Below are positions 1 through 8,300 of a stretch of 64,000 nt of DNA, piece after piece (within the stretch, counting starts at the first letter, position 1; every line of letters starts with the position of its first letter). This stretch comes from Leucobacter chromiireducens subsp. chromiireducens. GTDB lineage: Bacteria; Actinomycetota; Actinomycetes; Actinomycetales; Microbacteriaceae. The notes under the pieces were generated by a model. The model saw nothing but the letters and a program-made list of their open reading frames with translations. It was not told the DNA's origin and did not search any database. The position numbers and the translations under genes are program-made. The DNA lies in NCBI RefSeq assembly GCF_016758255.1, contig NZ_QYAD01000001.1, positions 1,269,032 through 1,333,031 on the forward strand, written 5' to 3'.

Positions 1-482
1 ATCGCGTCCACAGAGTGCTCGTGCGTGAACGTGAGCAGCTCAAGCACATGGAAGTTCTCGCCGTTGATCACCGTGTGGAACGGCTTGTCACCGCCCCGCT
101 CCACGGAGCCGTCGGGCCGGAGGCCAGGGTAGATGCGGTCGCGGAACTCCGCGACGAGCACCAGGTCCTCGACAGGCACAGACTGCGTATCGCGCTCCTC
201 GCCGTTCGGCGTCGAGACCTCGGCGATGCCGCCGCTGATCGAGTCGACGTGCCAGAGGCGCTGATCGCCCCGCTCCGTCGAGCCCCTGGGAGGGAGCACG
301 CGGACCTTGTTCGTCTTGCGGATGCGGTGGCCCGCCAGCTCGACTGCCTCGGGCGCATGACGCTCAAAGTTAAGACCGAAAGGCAGCCGCTTTTGAAGCG
401 GCCGGATCTCCTCATCGAGATCCTTCGCGAGTTTTGGATCGAGCTGTTCCAACGTGCGCAGCAGGTCCGACAAGCGCGACAT
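1..482 (-). CDS. Type III-like site-specific DNA methyltransferase, N-terminal 160 residues (runs off window)
   Basis: The minus-strand frame is open from an ATG at 482 to base 1, so only the N-terminus is present. It reads MSRLSDLLRTLEQLDPKLAK, then an N-terminal region ending in RIYPGLRPDGSVERGGDKPF and HTVINGENFHVLELLTFTHE. The pattern of RIYPGL, a GGDKPFHTVI(N) stretch and LL.(Y/F)THE is characteristic of the lead-in of Mod-type adenine methyltransferases, just before the DPPY catalytic motif, which would lie outside the window. An AAGGGG ribosome binding site lies about 8 bases upstream. It presumably begins a restriction-modification or defence operon running left. A solitary methyltransferase is also possible. 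Confidence 0.8.
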   Translation of the reverse strand, partial: MSRLSDLLRTLEQLDPKLAKDLDEEIRPLQKRLPFGLNFERHAPEAVELAGHRIRKTNKVRVLPPRGSTERGDQRLWHVDSISGGIAEVSTPNGEERDTQSVPVEDLVLVAEFRDRIYPGLRPDGSVERGGDKPFHTVINGENFHVLELLTFTHEHSVDA

Positions 483-505
483 CGGCACCCCTTTCTGGCA
501 AGACT

Positions 506-544
506 AAAGAGTCCGTCATTGCGCGTGCGCAACACGGACTCTTT
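506..544. promoter_or_regulatory. Extended hairpin upstream of the methyltransferase gene
   Basis: AAAGAGTCCGT (506-516) and ACGGACTCTTT (534-544) are perfect 11-base inverted repeats. Nested inside is TTGCGC-GT-GCGCAA (519-532). Together they form a nearly continuous 17-pair hairpin or operator, 24 bases upstream of the methyltransferase ATG. It could be a transcription factor operator or a leader structure. A terminator is less likely because there is no long T tract. The rest of 545-797 shows no gene or clear signal. Confidence 0.55.
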
Positions 545-797
545 CCAATTCTACTGATTCGTGTGTAGGAGCGCGAAGAGCATTCCGTTCCGGGCATGTT
601 AGGGCACGTCACGACGGCGCCAGCACGAGGATTTACGATGGGGCGAACTCTCGCGCCGGCCCCAGGTGTTTAGGAGAACTCTCAGAGGTGGCTAATGCTC
701 CTCAGGCTTAGCACTTGCGTGACCAACGACGACCAAACCGGAGCAGTGGTGTCTGGCTACCTGCGTTGCCAGACACCGCCAACTTGCCCGCTGTCTC

Positions 798-1508
798 TCA
801 GACCACTGCCGGCGGCTGCTGCATCCGCTGCTGGTAGCTGTGGATCGCGTGCCACTCAGGGATCATCAACCCGTGCTTCGCGAGCAAACCCCAGTAGCCC
901 AGCGGGTCCTCTCCGCCCGCTCCGAGCTTCGCTGCGCGCTCCATGGTGAGCTCCACGAACCGACGCTCGTCGCGGGCGAGGCGTGCCTCGTACTCGACGC
1001 GAGTCTCGTCGTCCAGCTCGTCGGGCTCACGAATGCAGTCCTCACACTCGCATCCCTCCTCGTCATCGAAGAGCCCCAGCATGTCCCGGAGCAGCTCGAT
1101 CGTTCCCTCCAGGTATTCCAGCTCCTCGTCGATCTCCGTGACCAGCTCGTACGCTGCCCCCATGGCATCGCTCGCAGCAGCGATCTCGGAGACCTCGGCC
1201 GCCAGCACCGTCGCGCCACGGTCCTCAGGGTCCCACGGGATCGGCGCGGCCGCGAGCGCGTCGATCTCGTCCAGAGCTGCGTACCTCGCCACATCAGCGG
1301 GTGAGCCGTTCTCGAAGTAGGACGGGGTCCGTATCCAGGCGTGCGACGCCTCGGTGCAGGCCTGCAGCGCTGCGCGCACTGCCTGCTCGTCGCCGGCGTG
1401 CATCGCCGCCTCGAACTCGCGGTGCTTGTCGCTCATCGTCTGGATTGCGCGCAATACTGCGTCGAGCTGCATCTGCTCGGCCTGTGTCGTCTCTGCTGTC
1501 TTCGTCAT
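798..1508 (-). CDS. Hypothetical acidic protein of the element
   Basis: 236 residues, ATG at 1508 with GGAG about 9 bases upstream. The protein is strongly acidic, with a central helical segment (EIDEELEYLEGTIELLRDML) followed by an acidic Cys-containing patch DDEEGCECEDC that could bind a metal. No membrane segment or signal peptide is seen. It follows the 1636-1992 gene in the same direction, separated by two hairpins, so the two probably share a transcript. No family is recognised. Confidence 0.7.
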   Translation of the reverse strand: MTKTAETTQAEQMQLDAVLRAIQTMSDKHREFEAAMHAGDEQAVRAALQACTEASHAWIRTPSYFENGSPADVARYAALDEIDALAAAPIPWDPEDRGATVLAAEVSEIAAASDAMGAAYELVTEIDEELEYLEGTIELLRDMLGLFDDEEGCECEDCIREPDELDDETRVEYEARLARDERRFVELTMERAAKLGAGGEDPLGYWGLLAKHGLMIPEWHAIHSYQQRMQQPPAVV

Positions 1509-1544
1509 GGTCTTGCTCCGTTCTGGTTCTTTGCGCTCTTGCGC

Positions 1545-1612
1545 GAGGGCCTCGGCGACTTTCGCCGAGGCTGTGTTTTTTCGTCGGGGGCGGCGTCCTG
1601 TGCCGCCCCCGG
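1545..1612. repeat. Two intercistronic hairpins
   Basis: CTCGGCGA-CTT-TCGCCGAG and GGGGGCGGC-GTCCTGT-GCCGCCCCC lie back to back between two minus-strand genes. The second belongs to the same hairpin family as those at about 2083, 2213 and 2317: a stem ending GGC/GCC, then a short loop beginning GTC, then a CTCT/TTGCT-rich flank. Confidence 0.6.
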
Positions 1613-1635
1613 TTGTTGTTGCTCTCTGGCGCGTG

Positions 1636-1992
1636 CTACTTCACCGCGATCATCGAGCGGCCCTTGAGCTTCTTGCCGTGCTTCAGCAGCACTCCTGCGA
1701 AGGAGAGCTCGATCGCCAGCCACATCTCCAGCATCTCGGAGGCAGCGCTCATCGCTTCGTCGATCTCGTGGGCGTCGCCCCGAGCCTCGGCTGCCGCCAG
1801 CTCGGCGAAGTGATCCTCCACGCCGAGGCGCATGGCCTTTGTCCCGCCCTCCGCGATCGTGATCGTTCCGGGAGTGTCCATCGGGATCGCGTCACGAGGC
1901 ACGACAACGATCAGCGGCATCTTGCCCGTCGGATCCTTGCGAATCTTCATGTTGTCGAATGCGAGGTTCAACTGCTTGCTCGTAATAGTCAT
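1636..1992 (-). CDS. Hypothetical protein of the element
   Basis: 118 residues, ATG at 1992 preceded by AGAAGGA at good spacing. The N-terminal half looks like a small beta domain (KMPLIVVVPRDAIP, TPGTITIAEGG). The C-terminal half is an Ala/Glu-rich helix ending in a basic patch KHGKKLKGR. There is no membrane segment. It is upstream in the same transcript as the 798-1508 gene. Not recognised. Confidence 0.65.
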   Translation of the reverse strand: MTITSKQLNLAFDNMKIRKDPTGKMPLIVVVPRDAIPMDTPGTITIAEGGTKAMRLGVEDHFAELAAAEARGDAHEIDEAMSAASEMLEMWLAIELSFAGVLLKHGKKLKGRSMIAVK

Positions 1993-2029
1993 CTTCTTGT
2001 CCTTCTCTCGATTTGCCGCGCGCAGCGCT

Positions 2030-2410
2030 CATCGCCGCGCGCTCGTCTGGACGAGTGCGTCTCACCCGTCTCACATGCTTTTCCGGGCGCGGCGTCATGC
2101 CGCGCCAAGCTCTGCTGCTCGCTGTGCTCGTCACAGCGCTCGCTTCGCAGGCTCCGCCAGGGGCGCCGGGCTCGCAGAGGCAGGCGCTTCTCACCTGTCT
2201 CACCAGCTTCTCGGGGCGGCAGTGTTGCCGCCCAGTGCTCTCTGTGTTGCTACCTGGCTGCGATCACCGCAGCCAGGGGCCTGTCGCACGCGTGTGCGCG
2301 TGCTGTACTTCCCGCGCGGCGTCCGTGCCGCGCTCTGTGCTTCTCGCGCTCGCGCATGCTGCGCGGCGACTCGTCCACCCGATCCGACGCTCATCGCGTC
2401 GGGGTAGGGC
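2030..2410. repeat. Array of about eight short GC hairpins in a gene-free stretch
   Basis: Successive perfect or near-perfect hairpins: CTCGTC-TG-GACGAG (about 2043), GGCGCGGC-GTCAT-GCCGCGCC (about 2083), CGCTGTG-CTCGT-CACAGCG (about 2128), GGGCGGCA-GTGT-TGCCGCCC (about 2215), CCTGGCTGC-GATCACC-GCAGCCAGG (about 2255), GCGCGGC-GTCCGT-GCCGCGC (about 2317) and CCGACGC-TCATC-GCGTCGG (about 2387). Three of them share flanks (CTTYTC before, CTSTGYTNCTC after), so they look like diverged copies of one unit. No convincing gene covers 1993-2806. Confidence 0.6.
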
Positions 2411-2456
2411 TTCAGCTGGCCGCTTCCGGCGACCACCTATGACAGCTTCTGAAGGA

Positions 2457-2618
2457 ACTAGACTTTAGCTCCTCTGCCTCAGCAGGATCTCTCTCTCAAG
2501 TGATTTCCCGGGCAGTGCTCTGCACTGCCACCACGAGCCGGAGTAACCTCTGCAAAAAACAGCTCGTGATCGTCATGATGCCCGTCCCGGGTATCGAGTA
2601 GTGAAGCTAAAGTCTAGT
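2457..2618. repeat. 14-bp inverted repeats flanking 134 bp upstream of ardA
   Basis: ACTAGACTTTAGCT (2457-2470) and AGCTAAAGTCTAGT (2605-2618) are perfect inverted copies. Between them is a strong hairpin GGCAGTGC-TCT-GCACTGCC. The pair could fold the intervening strand into one large structure, mark a small non-autonomous insertion, or be operator sites for the ardA promoter region. Confidence 0.55.
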
Positions 2619-2628
2619 ACGCAAAAAT

Positions 2629-2665
2629 GTGACAGAGATGGGAACACTCCGTCACTGTTCTTTTT
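2629..2665 (+). terminator. Possible attenuator in the ardA leader
   Basis: GTGACAGAG (2629-2637) pairs with CTCCGTCAC (2647-2655) with one mismatch and is followed by TGTTCTTTTTC. It looks like an intrinsic terminator about 140 bases before the ardA start. A further hairpin CCCCGC-TCAC-GCGGGG lies at about 2724-2739. The arrangement suggests conditional read-through into ardA. Confidence 0.45.
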
Positions 2666-2806
2666 CGTTATTGGATCGTTACACCTTTTGTTTCTCTGCG
2701 GAGCAGCACACCACGCGGAGCCGCCCCGCTCACGCGGGGCCGGGAGCCTCCCTGATGAGCACGGCACGTCCGCCGCTGCTCGCGCACGAGACCGGAGGGC
2801 GCTCCC

Positions 2807-3391
2807 ATGGTTACTACTGTTTCTTCTTCTACAAGCCGAAACAGCACAGCGCAGACACCGAGCGTCTGGCTCGGCTGCATGGCTCATTACAACTCCGGCT
2901 ATCTGGTCGGCGACTGGTACGACGCCGCGGAGGCGAGCACTATCACCGTCACCGAGCTGCACAGAGGCACGGGCCTAAACCCTGCCGGCTGCGAGGAGCT
3001 CTGGTGCTACGACACCGAATACATGCTCGTCGACCGCGAGATGAGCCCCTACGAGGCCCAGCAGCAGGCCGAGGCTCTGCTCGCCGTGGAAGAGCACCTG
3101 CGCCCTGCCCTGCGGGCCTGGGTCGCGAGCGGCGACTACGTCGCCGAGGGCGACGGCAGGAGCGACGTGCCTGCCCTCGGTGATTTCCACGACCGCTACT
3201 GTGGGAACTGGGACTCCTTCGAGGAGTACGCGGCTGATCTCGTCGACAGCACGGGGATGCTGAACGGCGTTCCCGAGGAGGTCGCGCAGCACTTCGACTG
3301 GAAGAGCCACGCCCGCGAGCTGGCGCACGACTACGCTGTGCTGGACGCTCAGGCTCCGGCCTCCGGCGTGTACGTGTTCAGGAGCTGCTGA
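2807..3391 (+). CDS. ardA: Antirestriction protein ArdA
   Basis: 194 residues. ArdA proteins are acidic DNA mimics that bind type I restriction-modification enzymes and protect incoming DNA during conjugation. Family hallmarks are visible: the opening VWLGCMAHYNSGYLVGDWYD, the core FHDRYCGNWDSFEEYAADLV followed by GVPEEVAQHFDWKSHARELA, and the terminal GVYVFRS. The length matches the family. ATG at 2807 has GGAGG upstream. It heads a three-gene cluster (2807-3861) closed by a strong terminator. The structured leader (inverted repeats and possible attenuator) suggests tightly timed expression, perhaps on entry as single strands (inference). Confidence 0.9.
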   Translation: MVTTVSSSTSRNSTAQTPSVWLGCMAHYNSGYLVGDWYDAAEASTITVTELHRGTGLNPAGCEELWCYDTEYMLVDREMSPYEAQQQAEALLAVEEHLRPALRAWVASGDYVAEGDGRSDVPALGDFHDRYCGNWDSFEEYAADLVDSTGMLNGVPEEVAQHFDWKSHARELAHDYAVLDAQAPASGVYVFRSC

Positions 3392-3394
3392 GCC

Positions 3395-3583
3395 ATGTCT
3401 GCCAATGAGATCGCCGATGAGAAGTGGCAGCGCTTCTGCCTCGACTGCGACCCGCCCCAGCTCTGCACGAGGGAACTGCTGTTCTTCCCGGACCTCGGCG
3501 CGTACAGGGTGAGGGTCTGCCCCGAGCACGGCGCCTGCGCCATGGAGACCGTGGTCAGCACCGCAGAGGCAGCGCAACGATGA
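3395..3583 (+). CDS. Small Cys-rich hypothetical protein
   Basis: 62 residues, starting 3 bases after ardA. It contains CLDCDPPQLC and VCPEHGAC, a spacing of Cys/His residues that could make a small zinc ribbon. No further domain is seen. Translation is probably coupled to ardA upstream and to the next gene through an ATGA overlap. Not recognised. Confidence 0.65.
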   Translation: MSANEIADEKWQRFCLDCDPPQLCTRELLFFPDLGAYRVRVCPEHGACAMETVVSTAEAAQR

Positions 3584-3861
3584 CCGCGCTGCTTGAGCAC
3601 GAGCTCATCGTGCAGGAGGAGTGCGCCTCCCTCAGGCAGTACGAGCTCCAGGAGCTCCTCTCCGCAGCGGAGAGGGCTGCGCACCTCTCTGTGTCCGTCG
3701 AGGACCTGCTGCGCCTCCTGGCGGCCGTCCAGGCACAGGTGCACGCCTGTAGGAAGGCAGTGGTAAGCGAAGCCCGCGCGACAGGGCATAGCAATAGGGA
3801 GGTAGCAGCGATGCTGCGACTGCATGTCAACGACTTCGTGTCGCGGTTCCCAGAGCAATGA
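3580..3861 (+). CDS. Hypothetical helical protein with HTH-like C-terminus
   Basis: 93 residues, start ATG at 3580 overlapping the previous stop (ATGA). Mostly helical. The C-terminus ATGHSNREVAAMLRLHVNDF resembles a helix-turn-helix such as those in small resolvase-like or sigma-like DNA-binding domains, so a DNA-binding role is possible. Last gene of the ardA cluster, followed by a terminator. Confidence 0.65.
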   Translation: MTALLEHELIVQEECASLRQYELQELLSAAERAAHLSVSVEDLLRLLAAVQAQVHACRKAVVSEARATGHSNREVAAMLRLHVNDFVSRFPEQ

Positions 3862-3870
3862 GAGCAGATA

Positions 3871-3907
3871 GACCCCCGAGGCATCGCGCCTCGGGGGTCT
3901 TCTTTTT
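3871..3907 (+). terminator. Intrinsic terminator after the ardA cluster
   Basis: GACCCCCGAGGC-ATCGC-GCCTCGGGGGTC followed by TTCTTTTT. The same terminator style (a nearly identical stem) recurs at 27307-27346. Confidence 0.9.
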
Positions 3908-4028
3908 CACTGGGGGCGATCGCTGCTCCGCTCTACCGAATTGTTTGCAAGGAACGCTTCCGTTCCTCTTTCGATACACTCGGTGAATGCGCACCACGCC
4001 TTTCCGCCACGCGACTGAGGACTGCGCT

Positions 4029-4290
4029 GCGCGGTCCTCGACTTCTTCTGCAGGGGGCCCCGACGCGCTTGCACGCACCGGGGTACTTTTTCTACCCGGA
4101 GAGCACCGCCTATGGCGGGCCAGGCGCCCTACGGGCGCCATCGGGTGCCGTGCGCTCCATCTGGGGAGCGCACGTGCACGCGGTCACCTGTCCCGTGCCC
4201 GGCGCAGCCGGGCACGGGGGTGGGTGTGAGGGCTGTCAGAGGACAGTCCCGGCCACCTCGTGCGCCAAGGCACCCGAGGTGAGCAGCAAA
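4029..4290. repeat. Second cluster of short hairpins (gene-free 3862-4360)
   Basis: Adjacent hairpins include GAGGAC...GTCCTC (about 4016-4038), CCGGGGTA...TACCCGG (about 4078-4100), CCGCC-TAT-GGCGG, GGCGCC-CTAC-GGGCGCC, GTGCGCTCC-ATCT-GGGGAGCGCAC, CCCGTGCCCGGC-GCA-GCCGGGCACGGG and CCTCG...CGAGG. No coding signal is evident. The region leads into the gene starting at 4361 and may be its untranslated leader. Confidence 0.55.
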
Positions 4291-4360
4291 GTAAAGCTCA
4301 GCACCAGCGACCGGGACAAGCCCGGCCGCAGGTCACCGACGAAGGAGGACGAGTTGCATC

Positions 4361-5251
4361 ATGAACAGCAACGACGACATCAGCACCAACACCGCAGCGC
4401 CCGATAGCGGGACCGGCGAGAAGACCAAAAAGCGCAGCAGGAAGGCGCTCATCGCCTGGATCGCAGCTGGGGCCCTCGTGCTCGGCGGCGGCATCGCCGC
4501 CACGGCAATCAGCGTCAACAGCTACAACGCCGAGACGGCCCGTCTCTGCGCTACCGCAACCGACGCGGCCGCTCTGGCAAGTAAGACTGCCAAGACCACC
4601 CAGCTGGCCGCATCAGACGGGCTCACCGCTGTCGAAGACACTGTGCTCCCGGACAGCGCCGGCACCAGCACTCTGTACGCCGAGCGGCCTGCGGTAGAAG
4701 AGATACCCGCCCAGAAGGCGGAGGGAGACAAGCCCGCCGTCGAGGCTGTGCCTGCTCGCCCGAGCGGGCAGGAGCTCATCGACAGTGTGACCGACGCCCA
4801 GGCGGAGCTCACGAAGGCGGAGAAGGGCCTCGCGAGCGCCTGCGAGACCCGTGACGACGCCGCGGCGATCACCGCCCAGGTCGAGGCCGTGCAGCAGAGC
4901 GCGACAGCGCTCGACAGCGCCACCGAGGAGCTCGCCGACGACTTCGAGGTCTTCCAGGCCGACGAGGCCGCGCGCATCGCCGCAGAAGCCGCAGCAGCAG
5001 AGGCGGCCCGGATCGCTGCCGAGCAGGCCGCTGCAGAAGCCGCAGCCGCAGAAGCGGCGGCAGCAGCACAGTACAACGAATACGATTACGGCTACGACGA
5101 CTACAGCGGAGGCGACTCCGGCTGGAGCGGTGGCTCGGGCGGCGGTGGTAGCGGCAGCACCGGCGGTGGAGGCGGTGGCGGCATGATCACCCCGCCCCCT
5201 GGCACCGGAGGCGGAATCGGTGGCTGCCCTGCCGGCATGCAGTGCTGGTAG
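4361..5251 (+). CDS. Membrane-anchored coiled-coil, glycine-rich surface protein
   Basis: 296 residues, ATG at 4361 after GGAGGA. Layout: about 28 cytosolic residues ending in KKRSRK, one membrane segment (ALIAWIAAGALVLGGGIAAT), an extracytoplasmic helical region, an Ala/Glu coiled coil (EAARIAAEAAAAEAARIAAE), then a Gly/Ser-rich tail with Tyr-rich YNEYDYGYDDY and two Cys near the end (CPAGMQC). It ends at a bidirectional terminator shared with the convergent adhesin gene. It might be a secreted mating or envelope component. No family is recognised. Confidence 0.7.
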   Translation: MNSNDDISTNTAAPDSGTGEKTKKRSRKALIAWIAAGALVLGGGIAATAISVNSYNAETARLCATATDAAALASKTAKTTQLAASDGLTAVEDTVLPDSAGTSTLYAERPAVEEIPAQKAEGDKPAVEAVPARPSGQELIDSVTDAQAELTKAEKGLASACETRDDAAAITAQVEAVQQSATALDSATEELADDFEVFQADEAARIAAEAAAAEAARIAAEQAAAEAAAAEAAAAAQYNEYDYGYDDYSGGDSGWSGGSGGGGSGSTGGGGGGGMITPPPGTGGGIGGCPAGMQCW

Positions 5252-5270
5252 CAGCCGGCCCCGAGCAGCA

Positions 5271-5310
5271 GAGAACCCCCGCAGCTAATGCTGCGGGGGT
5301 TCTCGCTTTC
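5271..5310. terminator. Bidirectional terminator
   Basis: GAGAACCCCCGCAGC-TAAT-GCTGCGGGGGTTCTC, a 15-base perfect stem between the convergent genes 4361-5251 and 5332-10341. Confidence 0.88.
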
Positions 5311-5331
5311 ACAGGGCAGAAGCCGCAGAGA

Positions 5332-8300
5332 CTACTGCTCCAGCGGCGCCTCGTCGATGCCGGCCGCGGTCAGCAGCTCGGCGCGGCGCTTGCGCGACAC
5401 GGCCCAGGCGGTGGTGGCACCAGCCGCCAGGATCAGCAACGCGATACCGGCCCAGAGAGCGGCCTGGCCACCGGTCGACGCCAGCGGGTCACCGGTGACG
5501 GCGCCCTTCGGGTCGCTCGGATCGTCGCAGCCGCACGGCGGGTTCGGCACCTCGGCCGACGGGAGCTTCGCGTTCCACGGATCATCGTCAGACACCTTCG
5601 TGCCCGAGTAGACCGCGGTGCCCTCGACGTCGGCGACGTCCTGGTGTCCGGTACCGGCCTCGACGCCCTTCAGGACGCCGACCAGGGTCACAGTCTCGCC
5701 GGGCATCAGGACGTGGTCCTTCAGCTCGTCGAGCGAGCGCAGCTCATACTTGACGCCGTCGATCTCGACGGTATCGGCCGCGGCAGGCTGCTCGGTCTCG
5801 GCGGGAGCCTCAGCCTCGGCAGAAGCCTCCTCCTCGGGGGCAGCAGGAGCGACAGGCGCGCCGTCCACAAACTCGGTCGCGACTGCGACCAGAGTGTCAG
5901 CAGGGCCGGCAGCAGGCTGCACGAGGCCCTCACGGTCGGCCCCGGTCTCGGCGCCCTCGGGCACGGCCCAGCGGATGTCCTCAACCTTGCCGGTCGTGGC
6001 GTCGTTCGTGACGTCGGAGAAGTCCAGCTCCTTCAGCGGCTCGTCACCGGTGTTGGTGATGTCGAAGCCGATCTGGACGCCGTCCTTCGCCTGCTCAGGA
6101 GTCAGCGCGAGCGCGTCCTTGTACGAGTCGCGGTCGCCGTCCTTGACGCCCTCGGAGAGCGTGTACTTCTCGATGTCGATACCCGGAGTAGACGGAGCCG
6201 CAGCGAACCACGGATCCTCGTCGCTGACCTGCTTATCGGTGAACACCGACTTGCCGGTCACGGTGACGTTGTCGCCGTGCACCATGCCGGGGAGCATGCC
6301 CGAGAGCGTGCCCTTGCAGTCGATCCGCTCGCCCACATCGAGAGTCGTGATCGTACCGGGGCTCACCCAGCGAGTATCGCCGAGCTCCTCGCCAGCAGCG
6401 ATCTTGTCCTCCTCGGTCACGGGGACCTCGCACATGATACCGCCGACGTCGCCGAAGGTGTCCTCGATCGTCGCGTCCGAGAACGTCACATCCTTCAGCG
6501 GCACATCACCGTCATTCTCGAAGAAGAAACCAATCTCCAGAGGCTCCGACACAACACCGTCCGCACCCTCGTCACCGAGCATGCCCAGGTTCGCAGGATC
6601 CAGCGGGTACGCGAGCTCCACCTGATCGCGGTCGCCCTTCTTGCCCTGCTCCCAGCCCTCGTGGAGCGTGTACTTCTCCACGTTGATGCTCGGGTTCTCA
6701 GGGGTCGACGTCCACACGATGTTGCTCTCGCGCTCGACCTCGTTGTAGGTCTCGGTCACCTGGTTGTCGATCTTCTCGCCAGGAGCAATGCGGATCATCT
6801 TGGTGTACACCGAGAACGAGTTCGCGAGGTCCATGCGCGTGTTCACGAGGTCCAGGTACTTCTGGGTCGCGTCCACAGTGAGCGTGTAGCTCTCGCCGTC
6901 GAACTTCACGTCGAAGAGGCTGTCGCGCGGCTCGGTCTCATGACCGGCCGAGTCCTGCAGCAGGTCGCCCTTCTTGTAGATGAGCGTGTCGCCCTCGTAG
7001 ACATCAGTGTTCGCGTAGATCGCCCAGATCCCGGTGAACTCGTCGTGCACGCGGTCGAAGGTGTCCTTCAGCTGCCACTGGCTCGCGGCGTACGCACGGT
7101 TCGCCGGGATCTCCGAGCTGTTCAACCGGTAGTTGAAGTCGCTGTAGAGCTTGACCTCGGCCTCGTTAATCGAATCGTCCTTCGTCTCCTCGCTCACGAC
7201 CACGTCCTTGTCAGGGTCGATGTCCTTCAGAGGGTTCGAGACGATCTTGGTCTCGTGCCAGGTGTTCTGGATGTTCTGGGTGGCCTGGTTGTAGATGGTG
7301 TAGCCATCCACCTCCTTGCTCACGACAGTGTCCAGCAGCACGTAGTACTCGTGACCGAGCAGCGACTGCTCGATGATCGGCGTCTTGTGCGGATCAATCG
7401 CAGCCTCCGCATACGCAGCGAGGTCCTCGGGCTGAGGATCGCCGGGCACGGTCTCGCCGTAGTAGTTCACGCTGTCGACCTGCTTGGCGAACACGTACGC
7501 CTTGCCGTCCTTCACCTGGATGTTGAACTTGTCGGTGACGTCCTCGCCGGTGGCCTTGTTCTTGACGGTGATGCCGGCCTCGGTGAGATCCAGGTACTCC
7601 TCGTCGAAGTCGTCGACCATGCCGAGCTTGTGCACGTTGTACGCCAGCTCGTCAGCGGAGACGCGAGCATCGAGCGTCAGCCGGTAGAGCAGGTGATCGC
7701 CCTGCACCACGGTCTTGCCGTCGATGTTCTCCAGCGTGTGGACGTTCAGGTCCTCCTTGTCGGGCTCGATCTCAGGGATCTTGACCTCAGGGATCTCCGT
7801 CGCGGTCGACGCGCCGTTGATGATCTGGAACGCCTGGTTCTTGACCGTGCTGCCGCCCGGGGCGGTGTCCCTCACGGTGCCCGTGAAGCGCATCGTCAGC
7901 CAGCCCTTGGTCTGCCACTCGCTGTTGGCGCCCTCGACGTTCACGTTCGCGTCGATCCACTCCTGGGTGAAATCGGCACGGAACGAGTTGGTCGCCTCGT
8001 CGAACGTCAGCTTGTAGTTCTTCGCGGGAACCGGCTTGGGGTTGCGCGGATCGCGCGAGTCCCAGAACTCGACGCTCGTCTTATCAGGAGCGAACATCGG
8101 GTCGTAGGTGTCCAGCACGGCCAGCGACTTCACGCCGCGAGCGGTGTTCTCGGGCACCCGGAGATCCACGCCCACCGAGTACTCCAGCTTCTGGCCGGGG
8201 AACACGCTGAGACCGTCGATGTTCTCGTAGGTCTTGTCACCGGACTCGTCAGCAGAGCCGAGCACCTGCTTGTTGGGGTCAGGAGTCCAGGTGAACACCG

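Noticed and set aside
15..557. Plus-strand 180-codon frame at the left edge
   Set aside because: The opposite strand encodes a clear methyltransferase N-terminus that is open to the window edge.
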